The notes below the pieces were generated by a model. That model saw only the letters and a program-made list of their open reading frames with translations. It did no database searches and was not told the origin of the DNA. Source: Dehalococcoidia bacterium (lineage in GTDB: Bacteria; Chloroflexota; Dehalococcoidia; SZUA-161). From it: DNA of 8,722 nt. A program made the position numbers and the translations under genes. This document shows positions 1 through 6,499 of the stretch, in pieces; position 1 is the stretch's first letter; each line of letters starts with the position of its first letter. The stretch spans positions 20,269 to 28,990 of the forward strand of contig CP070819.1 in NCBI GenBank assembly GCA_020344295.1, read 5' to 3'.

Positions 1-42
1 AAGCCCATCTCGGAACGTCAGGAAAACGAAGACAACGGCTGA
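1..42 (+). CDS. Possible C-terminal tail of an upstream plus-strand gene (partial)
   Basis: Reading from base 1, frame 1 gives thirteen codons (KPISERQENEDNG) and then TGA at 40-42. The residues are hydrophilic and acidic, typical of a protein C-terminus, and a GC-rich hairpin follows 21 nt after the stop. The gene would converge on ftsH. Frames 2 and 3 are also open for 19 to 35 codons, so the frame is not certain and no product can be named. Confidence 0.25.
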   Translation, partial: KPISERQENEDNG

Positions 43-63
43 AGCGAGCTTGGACATGTAAGA

Positions 64-95
64 GGGGCTTCCCGAATCGGCAGCCCCACTTATTT
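64..95. terminator. Hairpin between convergent genes, possible terminator
   Basis: GGGGCT (64-69) pairs with AGCCCC (82-87), and inside it CCG (72-74) pairs with CGG (78-80) around an AAT loop, with a small asymmetric internal loop. On the plus strand it is followed by a T-rich stretch (ACTTATTT, 88-95), which suits termination of a gene ending near base 42. On the minus strand it lies about 30 nt past the ftsH stop and is followed by TCTTACATG, a poor U tract, so its use for ftsH is less likely. No measured activity is implied. Confidence 0.45.
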
Positions 96-116
96 CAAAG
101 CAGATGAAACCCCTGT

Positions 117-2030
117 CTAATTAGGGCTCACGGCGGGCTTATCCTTCGGGTTACTTTCGACCGGCGCCGACACCTTCGCTACCTTTTCGGCCTTTGTCTT
201 CTTGGCGGGCCGTTTATCTGCCGGCAACATCTCACTGAACACGGCCTCCAGCGCTTCGCCCTCGAGCGTCTCCTCGGCGATCAGTCGCTCCGCAAGCTGG
301 ACCAGTGCGGCCTTATTCTTGGTCAGTATATCCTTGGCCTCCGTATAGGCGCTGTCGATAAGGGCGCTGATCTCCTCGTCAATCTCATCGGCCACACGGT
401 CCCCGTAATCCTTCTGCTCCTCTACCATGCGTCCCAGGAAGACCAGTTCCTCTCTACGGCCGAAGGTGCGCAGCCCCATTTTCTCGCTCATACCGTACTC
501 TTTGACCATCTTACGGGCGAGTGCAGTCACCTGCTCCAAGTCATTCCCGGCACCCGTCGTGATCTGAGCATTCCCGAATATTATCTCCTCAGCCGCCCGT
601 CCCCCGAGGAAGGTGGTCATCATATCTCGCAGGTGTGCCACGGAATAAAGGTGGCGGTCCTCGGTGGGGAGCTGCTTGGTATAACCACCTGCCATACCAC
701 GCGCTACGATTGAGATTTTATAGACCGGGTCGGCATTGGGCAGCATCCGGGCTACAAGGGCATGGCCTGCCTCGTGATGGGCTATTACCTCTTTCTCCTT
801 CTGGCTGACTACACGGCTTTTTCGTTCGGGCCCCAGCTGGACACGCTCAATCGCCTCCTGAAGCTCCTCAATGCCGATCATCTTCTTATTACGCCTCGCC
901 GCCAGGAGAGCGGCCTCATTTACCAGATTCGCCAGGTCGGCGCCGCTGAAGAACGGCGTCTGCTTCGCGATTATCTCCAGGTCCGCATTCGGGTCCAGTG
1001 GCTTGCCCTTGGCATGCACCTCGAGGATAGCCTTACGCCCGTTGATATCGGGCTGGTCAAGTACCACCCGGCGATCGAACCTGCCTGGGCGCAGCAGCGC
1101 CGGATCGAGGATATCCGGGCGGTTGGTCGCCGCCAGGACGATCACTTTGGTGCTGGAGTCAAAGCCGTCCATCTCCACCAGTATCTGGTTGAGCGTCTGC
1201 TCCCTTTCGTCATGACCGCCGCCAAGCCCCGACCCGCGGTGACGGCCAACGGCGTCTATCTCATCGACGAAGATAATACACGGTGCATTGCGCTTGGCCT
1301 GATCGAAGAGGTCCCGCACGCGAGATGCACCCACACCAACAAACATCTCCACAAACTCGCTGCCGCTGATGGAGAAGAAAGGCACCCCTGCCTCACCGGC
1401 AACGGCTCTCGCCAGCAGCGTCTTACCGGTACCCGGAGGGCCGATGAGCAGTACGCCGCGCGGTATGCGCGCTCCCAGGGCGATGAACTTATCTGGATAC
1501 GCGAGGAACTCAACCACTTCCTCCAACTCCTGCTTGGCTTCCTCAACACCGGCGACGTCGCTGAATGTGACTGTCGGCTTGTCGCCCGTGGCGAGTCGCG
1601 CCCGGCTCTTACCGAAGGACATGGCCTGGCTCGAACCGCCCTGTGCCTGACGCAGGATGAACAGGAGCAAAGCCCCGAAAAGGATCAGGGGCAGGAAGTT
1701 GATCAGGATCCCGGCCCAGCTCCCCCATCCTCCCCCTGTCCCCAGGTAGTTAATACTGACATCGCTGTCATCCCTGAATTCATCGAATGCGTCGAAATCG
1801 GCAGGTACGGTGACCTTATATTCCTTATCGCCGATTTTGGCGGTCATCGAGTCTCCCTGGATGGTCACCTCGCCGCCGCTCTCATGCAGCATGGCGATGA
1901 CCTCCCCGGTGGTTACCTCTTCGCCATCGCCTCCACCTCCCGGTGAAATTACCGTAAAGAATATAACGATAGCTACCACCAGAATGATGAGCCAGATAAC
2001 CAGACCTCGAGATAATTTGGGCATTTTCAT
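117..2030 (-). CDS. ftsH: ATP-dependent zinc metalloprotease FtsH
   Basis: Membrane-anchored AAA+ protease that unfolds and degrades misfolded membrane proteins and short-lived regulators as a hexamer at the cytoplasmic face of the inner membrane. The 637-residue length is normal for the family. Visible in order: a first membrane segment (about 11-28), a periplasmic domain of about 75 residues, and a second membrane segment (about 106-127). In the AAA+ module there is Walker A GPPGTGKT (197-204), the pore loop FVGVG (230-234), Walker B ending DEID (256-259), and a second region of homology with arginine fingers R314 and R317. In the protease domain there is HEAGH (419-423) and a likely third zinc ligand D497 in GAGND. 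The tail is lysine-rich and probably disordered. ATG 2030 is taken as start; a second in-frame ATG lies two codons later, and no strong Shine-Dalgarno sequence precedes either. Divergent from nurA. No defect is seen. Confidence 0.97.
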   Translation of the reverse strand: MKMPKLSRGLVIWLIILVVAIVIFFTVISPGGGGDGEEVTTGEVIAMLHESGGEVTIQGDSMTAKIGDKEYKVTVPADFDAFDEFRDDSDVSINYLGTGGGWGSWAGILINFLPLILFGALLLFILRQAQGGSSQAMSFGKSRARLATGDKPTVTFSDVAGVEEAKQELEEVVEFLAYPDKFIALGARIPRGVLLIGPPGTGKTLLARAVAGEAGVPFFSISGSEFVEMFVGVGASRVRDLFDQAKRNAPCIIFVDEIDAVGRHRGSGLGGGHDEREQTLNQILVEMDGFDSSTKVIVLAATNRPDILDPALLRPGRFDRRVVLDQPDINGRKAILEVHAKGKPLDPNADLEIIAKQTPFFSGADLANLVNEAALLAARRNKKMIGIEELQEAIERVQLGPERKSRVVSQKEKEVIAHHEAGHALVARMLPNADPVYKISIVARGMAGGYTKQLPTEDRHLYSVAHLRDMMTTFLGGRAAEEIIFGNAQITTGAGNDLEQVTALARKMVKEYGMSEKMGLRTFGRREELVFLGRMVEEQKDYGDRVADEIDEEISALIDSAYTEAKDILTKNKAALVQLAERLIAEETLEGEALEAVFSEMLPADKRPAKKTKAEKVAKVSAPVESNPKDKPAVSPN

Positions 2031-2062
2031 CTCAGCTTACTCTACAACCCTTCAACCTTTTA

Positions 2063-2092
2063 ATTATAACATAACTTGAAACAAATTAAGAA
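2063..2092 (-). promoter_or_regulatory. Extended -10 promoter of ftsH
   Basis: On the minus strand the hexamer TATAAT (plus coordinates 2063-2068) is a perfect -10, preceded by TGT (2069-2071), which makes an extended -10 element. The -35 is weak: TTCTTA at 2087-2092 with an 18-nt spacer, as expected where the TGn motif compensates. Transcription would start near 2056, giving a leader of about 26 nt before ATG 2030. No heat-shock operator such as CIRCE is seen in the spacer. Confidence 0.6.
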
Positions 2093-2121
2093 TCTGGGTA
2101 GAGCTTGCACAAATGCCGATG

Positions 2122-2196
2122 TCTGCCAACCCACCCACCCACCCAGGTATTGTTCGGGGGCTATGCCCCGGCAGCTCCCGTTGGTGGGCAGGCAGA
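2122..2196. repeat. Imperfect GC-rich palindrome in the ftsH-nurA spacer
   Basis: The outer arms are TCTGCC (2122-2127) plus CCCACC (2130-2135), matching GGTGGG (2183-2188) plus GGCAGA (2191-2196), with a 2x2 mismatch between the two blocks. Nested inside is GGGGC-TAT-GCCCC (2157-2169). The left arm runs into four tandem ACCC units (2129-2144). The nested layout resembles REP or MITE-like dispersed palindromes, or a regulatory structure between two divergent promoters. On the plus strand it is followed by TTGTTTTT (2201-2208), so a terminator role is also possible. No coding sequence is supported here. Confidence 0.5.
2129..2144 (-). promoter_or_regulatory. Predicted G-quadruplex sequence (GGGT)4
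   Basis: The plus strand has CCC at 2130-2132, 2134-2136, 2138-2140 and 2142-2144, separated by single A residues. The minus strand therefore carries four GGG runs with one-nucleotide T loops. This is the loop arrangement known to give very stable parallel quadruplexes in vitro. It lies upstream of both divergent promoters, about 57 nt from the nurA -35 and 37 nt from the ftsH -35, so it would be in promoter DNA rather than in either predicted mRNA. Confidence 0.6.
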
Positions 2197-2200
2197 TCGA

Positions 2201-2229
2201 TTGTTTTTAGAAAATCCCTTTGCTATACT
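2201..2229 (+). promoter_or_regulatory. Promoter of nurA
   Basis: The -35 TTGTTT (2201-2206) and -10 TATACT (2224-2229) are 17 nt apart, the ideal sigma-70-type spacing, and TGC just before the -10 (2221-2223) makes an extended -10. Transcription would start near 2236, leaving only about 14 nt of leader before ATG 2250. The Shine-Dalgarno sequence is weak (GAGG at 2239-2242), in keeping with such a short leader. Confidence 0.65.
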
Positions 2230-2249
2230 CCCCTGTATGAGGCGAAGAG

Positions 2250-3458
2250 ATGTCCCTTAACCTAAGCCACCTGGCGGCTCAGATAGATGATATGGCGGAA
2301 AGCCTCAAGGTAGAGGAGAAGAATTGGAGTGCCTGTCTTGATCAAGCACTCGATACGATACAGCACCAATCCTTAGATCCCGAATCACTGAGAAGGAAAA
2401 TCAAGGACAGCAGGACTACTTGGCTGATAGCAGGCATTACCGGCCAGCTTGATGGCCGCTTCACGTGTCCACCATGTCCCCCGGATTTCGCTGTAATCGC
2501 CACTGATGGTTCTCATATCGGGGTCGACCGCCACAGCCCGGCGAGATGCTATCTGATTAATATCGGCAGTGTCATGCTTAGATATGGACAGCAGCCCGAC
2601 GCCGTGCTGCACAGTCAGCCTACCCTGTACTCAAACAAAGAGGATTTAATTATTGTCGATCCCCGCGGCAGCAGCGAACTGCCCATAGAGGGCGGGCTGC
2701 TGGGCGCCAAGCGCGCAGTGGCCGAGTGCCTTGCTCTTGCCGAGCTGGGAGAAGAGCTTGCTCCGGAGCTGCCCTCGACCGCCCTGGTCGATGGGACGCT
2801 TATCATGTGGGGGCTGGCAGGCCATGCCTACCCTGAATACGTCAGGACGGAACTGCTGAGAAACGGCTTCCTTCAAGCCCTGGACAGAATCAGGGACCTC
2901 GGCCGGCGTACCGGCCTGGCCCTCGCCAGCTATATTAGCCTTCCCCGGAGTACGGAGGTAGCGAACACGCTCAGGATAGCCCTATGTCCCTACGATCCCC
3001 CCGACTGTGACCGGCATTGCCCCCGTAAGTCATCCTCCGTGGAGAGAGAGTGCGATACTGTCTCGGGCATTAGGGACCGCGACATCTTCCATGCAATCCT
3101 TGAACCGGGTGACAGGTCGGCAACCTTCGTCAGCGGTTCCTCAATAGTGCAGGACTACTATGCAGACCATGAAATACGCTTTTTCTACCTTAAGGTGGAT
3201 AATGAGATCGCCCGTGTGGAGTTCCCCTGCTGGGTGGAGGATATGGGTAATCTGGATCTCTTACATGCCATGATACTGGACCAGTGCCGCCGCGGCCATG
3301 GCTACCCTGTAGCGCTCAGTGAGGCGCATGAGCAGGCGGTACTCAGCGGCCCCGACCGCGAGCAGTTCCGTCATCTGTTGGAGCTTACCCTGAATGAACA
3401 CCGGCTGCCAACGGGGACTTCGGAGAAGAACCGGAGTAAGCGCACCCGATGGGTTTAG
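2250..3458 (+). CDS. nurA: NurA-family DNA end-processing nuclease
   Basis: Predicted manganese-dependent 5'-3' exonuclease and endonuclease of the NurA family, which in archaea works with the HerA translocase in resecting DNA ends. Of 402 residues, the first 80 are mostly helical. The catalytic fold opens with ATDGSH (D86) and continues with ALVDGTLI (D181). E159 is a candidate acidic partner. The C-terminal part has RVEFP (322-326) and GYPVALSEAH, whose Y352 and H360 are eight residues apart, as in the Tyr/His pair described for archaeal NurA. An unusual cysteine cluster (C246, C253, C257, C268) lies in a loop after YISLPRS, and a CPPC motif occurs at 73-76. The tail is basic. ATG 2250 follows a good promoter and agrees with the domain. 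The matching HerA gene is 3 kb downstream on the same strand. Nuclease identity rests on motifs; the exact activity is inferred. Confidence 0.85.
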   Translation: MSLNLSHLAAQIDDMAESLKVEEKNWSACLDQALDTIQHQSLDPESLRRKIKDSRTTWLIAGITGQLDGRFTCPPCPPDFAVIATDGSHIGVDRHSPARCYLINIGSVMLRYGQQPDAVLHSQPTLYSNKEDLIIVDPRGSSELPIEGGLLGAKRAVAECLALAELGEELAPELPSTALVDGTLIMWGLAGHAYPEYVRTELLRNGFLQALDRIRDLGRRTGLALASYISLPRSTEVANTLRIALCPYDPPDCDRHCPRKSSSVERECDTVSGIRDRDIFHAILEPGDRSATFVSGSSIVQDYYADHEIRFFYLKVDNEIARVEFPCWVEDMGNLDLLHAMILDQCRRGHGYPVALSEAHEQAVLSGPDREQFRHLLELTLNEHRLPTGTSEKNRSKRTRWV

Positions 3459-3516
3459 CCTATGTTATATATGGAAAACGGCCCTGCGCATGGGATTTAG
3501 ATCCGATTTCATAGAG

Positions 3517-3544
3517 GGTGCGGACGCCGGAGCGTCCCGCCACC
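3517..3544. other. Strong GC-rich hairpin between nurA and the cyclotransferase gene
   Basis: GGACGC (3522-3527) and GCGTCC (3532-3537) form a perfect 6-bp stem around a CGGA loop. The stem extends outward (GGTGC with GC and ACC) if C3538 and C3541 are bulged, giving about 11 pairs in all. No T run follows on either strand, so it is not a classic intrinsic terminator. It may attenuate transcription, protect a processed 3' end, or mark a boundary between nurA and the next two genes. The 175-nt spacer (3459-3633) shows no convincing small gene and no clear promoter. Confidence 0.45.
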
Positions 3545-3633
3545 TTGAAGGCTGGCTATCTGAATGTCTAGACGTCTGGCAAGCCGGGCGCCGGGGGCTT
3601 AAGCTCGTCCGTATTTGTAAAACAGCGAAACAA

Positions 3634-4434
3634 ATGATAATGAATCGTAGACTACGCGTCACCGCCCTGGGTTTCTGGGCACTGGTGTCAATAGTTCTCA
3701 TATGCTCCTGCTCAACGGCGGAAGAACCCCTGAATCCCGCAAACTGTACATACCGTATCATCAACACCTATCCCCATGACCAGGAAGCCTTCACACAGGG
3801 GCTGGTTTTCCATGATGGGTCTTTGTATGAGAGTACGGGTCTCAAGGGTAGCTCATCGCTCCGCAGAGTGGACCTGGAGACCGGGGATGTCCTGGAAATC
3901 CATGAAATGCCGGACCATCTATTCGGCGAGGGTATAACCATATACAAGGATAACATCGTCCAGCTAACCTGGAAGGCCAATATCGGGTATGTCTACGATA
4001 AAGACAGCTTTCAGTTGCTGCAGACGTTCAGTTATCCGACCGAGGGCTGGGGTATCACCCATGATGGTGAGCAGTTGATCATGAGTGACGGAACGTCAAT
4101 TCTACATTTCTTAGATCCCGAAACGTACGAAGAGACCGGACGGATCGAAGTGCTCTACTCGGGAAACCCCGTGGTCAACCTTAATGAACTGGAATATATT
4201 CGAGGGTATATCTTCTCCAATGTCTGGCTCACAGACAACATTATAATTATCGATCCCTTCACCGGTCAGGTTGAGGGATGGATAGACATGCATGAACTTC
4301 TGAGCGAAGAAGACCAACAGGGGAATGTAAACGTCCTCAACGGAATCGCGTATGACTCAGAGCATGACCGGCTGTTCGTAACCGGAAAGTTGTGGCCCAA
4401 GCTCTTTGAGATAGAGCTAATACCGGAGGAATAG
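3634..4434 (+). CDS. Glutaminyl-peptide cyclotransferase, lipoprotein (plant/bacterial type)
   Basis: Predicted to convert N-terminal glutamine of peptides or proteins to pyroglutamate outside the cytoplasm. It belongs to the five-bladed beta-propeller family (papaya latex and bacterial glutamine cyclotransferases), not the zinc-dependent animal type. The 266 residues start with a basic n-region and a hydrophobic stretch ending in a lipobox-like ICSC, so C26 is the likely lipidated cysteine; cysteine at -2 is slightly atypical. Family signatures follow: FTQGL (53-57), YESTG (65-69), GEGIT with E99, a likely catalytic acid, QLTW (110-113), EGWGIT (137-142), SDG (151-153), NELE (184-187), and near the end LNGIAYD and VTGKLWPKLFEI. 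ATG 3634 or 3640 is chosen because only these give a proper signal peptide; the longer in-frame ATG at 3394 would overlap nurA. Shine-Dalgarno is weak. The stop is 8 nt before the next gene. Confidence 0.88.
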   Translation: MIMNRRLRVTALGFWALVSIVLICSCSTAEEPLNPANCTYRIINTYPHDQEAFTQGLVFHDGSLYESTGLKGSSSLRRVDLETGDVLEIHEMPDHLFGEGITIYKDNIVQLTWKANIGYVYDKDSFQLLQTFSYPTEGWGITHDGEQLIMSDGTSILHFLDPETYEETGRIEVLYSGNPVVNLNELEYIRGYIFSNVWLTDNIIIIDPFTGQVEGWIDMHELLSEEDQQGNVNVLNGIAYDSEHDRLFVTGKLWPKLFEIELIPEE

Positions 4435-4442
4435 GTAACGGG

Positions 4443-5807
4443 ATGTCTGTTCCTGCGAATAACGACCTGGCGACAATCTATCAGCGCCCCGTCGAACTGC
4501 TGCAGAGCCTCATTCGCTTCGATACCTCCAATCCGCCGGGCGACGAAGATGAATGTGTTGCCTATATAGACCATCTGCTTGCAGCCGCAGGCTTTGAAAC
4601 TATCATTCTCGCCCGGGACCCCAAGCGCCCGAATCTCATCGCGCGCCTGGCCGGGCAGGGCAGCGCGCCCCCCCTGCTGCTCTATGGTCATGTAGATGTG
4701 GTCACCACACTGGGGCAAGACTGGACACATCCTCCTTTCGAGGGAAAAGTGATCGATGACTATGTCTGGGGCCGGGGAGCCCTGGACATGAAGAGCGGGG
4801 TTGCCATGCTCCTGGCCGCTTTCATCAGGGCCAAAGCTGAAGGCCTGACGCCGGCCGGCGACGTCGTTCTAGCCATCCTGAGCGATGAAGAGGCAGGGGG
4901 CGACTATGGTGCCAAGTACCTGGTGGAGAACCATGCGGAGCACTTCCAGGATATCAGGTACGCCCTCGGTGAGTTCGGAGGCTTCACACTATACCTCGGG
5001 AAGAGGAAGTTCTATCCCATTCAGGTAGCTGAGAAGCAGGTTTGCTGGATGAAGGCAACCGTACGGGGGCCTGGCGGACACGGCTCCATTCCGATGCGGG
5101 GCGGCACAATGGCCAAGATGGCTAACATTCTGCAGAAGCTGGATAGAGGGCGGCTGCCGACCCATGTTACGCCTGTCGCGCGCCAGATGATCGAGACTAT
5201 CGCGTCCACTCTGCCTTTCCCTGCTAACCGAATCATGCCCCTGCTTTTCAAGCAGAGAACAGCCGGCCTAACTCTGAGCTTGCTCGGCACAAAGGGACAG
5301 CTTTTTGAACCAATGTTTCACAACACTGTCAACGCCACGATCGTTCAGGGCGGCCTGCAGATAAATGTGATCCCCTCCGAGATCGTCCTGCAGCTGGACG
5401 GACGTCTGCTCCCGGATTACGACCCGGAGAAGCTCATGTCCGAGCTGCGTCATCTTATCGGAGACGATGTAGAGTTGGAAGTGATCAGGTACGACCATGG
5501 ATTCGCCGAGCCCGACATGGGGCTGTTCGATACCCTAGCCGGTATAATACGCGAGGGGGATCCCGACGGGGTACCCTTACCCCTGCTGTTGACTGCGGTC
5601 ACAGACGGGCGCTTCTTCTCCCTCCTCGGCATACAGACCTATGGCTTCACCCCTATGAAGCTGCCCCCGGGATTCAATTTCCAGGATACCATTCACGCCG
5701 CGGATGAGCGTATCCCGTTGGAAGCCCTGTACTTCGGCGTAGACGCAGTATACAAGGTCCTCCAGCGTTACGGACATGAATATGATGTCTGGTGGACGCG
5801 TTTATAA
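4443..5807 (+). CDS. M20-family zinc metallopeptidase (ArgE/DapE/carboxypeptidase G2-like)
   Basis: Two-zinc amidohydrolase of the M20 family, which removes acyl groups from amino acids or trims dipeptides and C-terminal residues. In the 454 residues the metal site is complete: GHVDVV (H83, with catalytic-type D85), GRGALDMKSG (bridging D115), SDEEAGG (E149 general base, E150 ligand), LGEFGG (E177) and DTIHAADER (H418). GGHGSIP (211-217) marks the inserted dimerisation domain. There is no signal peptide, so it should be cytoplasmic. Substrate cannot be read from the sequence: argE, dapE and peptidase members share these motifs, and no arginine or lysine biosynthesis gene is nearby. It follows the cyclotransferase gene by 8 nt, with GGAGGA at 4425-4430 as a somewhat distant ribosome binding site, so the two are probably co-transcribed. 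Confidence 0.92.
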   Translation: MSVPANNDLATIYQRPVELLQSLIRFDTSNPPGDEDECVAYIDHLLAAAGFETIILARDPKRPNLIARLAGQGSAPPLLLYGHVDVVTTLGQDWTHPPFEGKVIDDYVWGRGALDMKSGVAMLLAAFIRAKAEGLTPAGDVVLAILSDEEAGGDYGAKYLVENHAEHFQDIRYALGEFGGFTLYLGKRKFYPIQVAEKQVCWMKATVRGPGGHGSIPMRGGTMAKMANILQKLDRGRLPTHVTPVARQMIETIASTLPFPANRIMPLLFKQRTAGLTLSLLGTKGQLFEPMFHNTVNATIVQGGLQINVIPSEIVLQLDGRLLPDYDPEKLMSELRHLIGDDVELEVIRYDHGFAEPDMGLFDTLAGIIREGDPDGVPLPLLLTAVTDGRFFSLLGIQTYGFTPMKLPPGFNFQDTIHAADERIPLEALYFGVDAVYKVLQRYGHEYDVWWTRL

Positions 5808-5900
5808 TTGAATTTTCAACGCCGGCAAATACTTGACAACCCTGTACAATGGGAGACGGACAGCGACAACCCAAATCGATCATTGCCAAAGTAGGAGATA

Positions 5901-5917
5901 AGAGGAGTGAAGATTTG
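5901..5917 (+). promoter_or_regulatory. Ribosome binding site that sets a TTG start at 5915
   Basis: AGAGGAG (5901-5907) is a strong Shine-Dalgarno sequence 7 nt before TTG 5915. The alternative in-frame ATG 5849 has no purine-rich site before it (CCTGTACA). The conserved-looking protein also begins right after the TTG (LAARIGEV). Confidence 0.7.
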
Positions 5918-6499
5918 GCAGCAAGAATAGGCGAGGTTATCGAGGCCAGCACGGGCTCATTCGTAGCTGAGTGCTACGATCTGCATTCCCCCCCTCCACT
6001 GGGCAGCCTGGTCAGGACCAGCGACAGCGAAGTGGACATATTCGGCGTGGTCTGCCACGCATCGACGGAGAGCATCGATCCCGGACGCCGCCCTGTCGCA
6101 CGGGGCAGGGATGAACACGATGAGGAGAACATCTACCGCCAGCACCCCCAGTTATCGAGGTTGCTGCGCACGACCTTCGAAACGCTGGCTGTAGGACACC
6201 GGCAGGGCGACAATATCTACCGCTATCTGCCACCCCGGCCGCCTCGCGTCCACGGATTTGTCTACCTCTGTGAGCCCGATGATGTCCGTCGGTTTACCGC
6301 GTCTCTGGATTTCCTGACCATTCTGCTCGGCGCCAAAGAGGTAACGGCGGACGAGGTAATATCCGCCTGCCTGCGGCTGGCGAGCTGTGCTTACGACGAC
6401 AGCCGCGCTTTCCTAGTGGGAGCGGGCAAGGAACTGGCCATCCTGCTCAGCAGCGACCTTAACCGGCTCAACTCCGTCCTGAGGAGGATCAGACAGTGA
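5915..6499 (+). CDS. Small HAS-barrel-like protein, putative HerA partner
   Basis: 194 residues from the TTG start (216 if ATG 5849 were used). The function is not known to me. The N-terminal part (RIGEVIEASTGSFVAECY, then PPLGSLVR and IFGVV, roughly residues 4-50) resembles the HAS beta-barrel found at the N-terminus of HerA and in F-type ATPase subunits: a G-x-V strand, a surface turn and a GSLV strand. A charged linker (about 60-75), a proline-rich LPPRPPRVHGFV segment (105-116) and a helical C-terminal half (about 123-194) follow. No nuclease or ATPase motif is seen. Its TGA overlaps the GTG start of herA by 4 nt, which implies coupled translation and a 1:1-type partnership. It might cap, load or regulate the HerA ring, or bridge it to NurA. 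The barrel assignment is by eye and moderate; the gene itself is secure. Confidence 0.82.
   Translation: MAARIGEVIEASTGSFVAECYDLHSPPPLGSLVRTSDSEVDIFGVVCHASTESIDPGRRPVARGRDEHDEENIYRQHPQLSRLLRTTFETLAVGHRQGDNIYRYLPPRPPRVHGFVYLCEPDDVRRFTASLDFLTILLGAKEVTADEVISACLRLASCAYDDSRAFLVGAGKELAILLSSDLNRLNSVLRRIRQ
6482..6498 (+). promoter_or_regulatory. Strong ribosome binding site and GTG start of herA, overlapping the previous stop
   Basis: AGGAGGA (6482-6488) is a near-perfect Shine-Dalgarno sequence 7 nt before GTG 6496. The GTGA overlap (6496-6499) contains both the herA start and the stop of the upstream gene. Confidence 0.75.

Noticed and set aside
762..1946. A 394-codon open frame on the plus strand opposite ftsH
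   Set aside because: It lies wholly antisense to an intact, fully motif-supported ftsH, its translation shows no recognisable domain, and long antisense frames are expected opposite GC-rich coding sequence.
2237..2239. Earlier ATG before nurA
   Set aside because: It is 13 nt upstream of ATG 2250 and therefore out of frame, and it lies at the predicted transcription start.
3394..3633. Extended N-terminus of the cyclotransferase from ATG 3394
   Set aside because: It would overlap nurA by 65 nt, add 80 residues unlike the family, and place the lipoprotein signal peptide internally.
3615..3641. TTGTAA and GATAAT as a promoter for the cyclotransferase gene
   Set aside because: Spacing is 15 nt, and the -10 overlaps the start codons, so transcripts would begin inside the signal peptide.
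5833..5850. TTGACA (5833-5838) and TACAAT (5845-5850) as a promoter for the HAS-barrel-like gene
   Set aside because: The hexamers are individually good but only 6 nt apart; neither has a proper partner at 16-18 nt.
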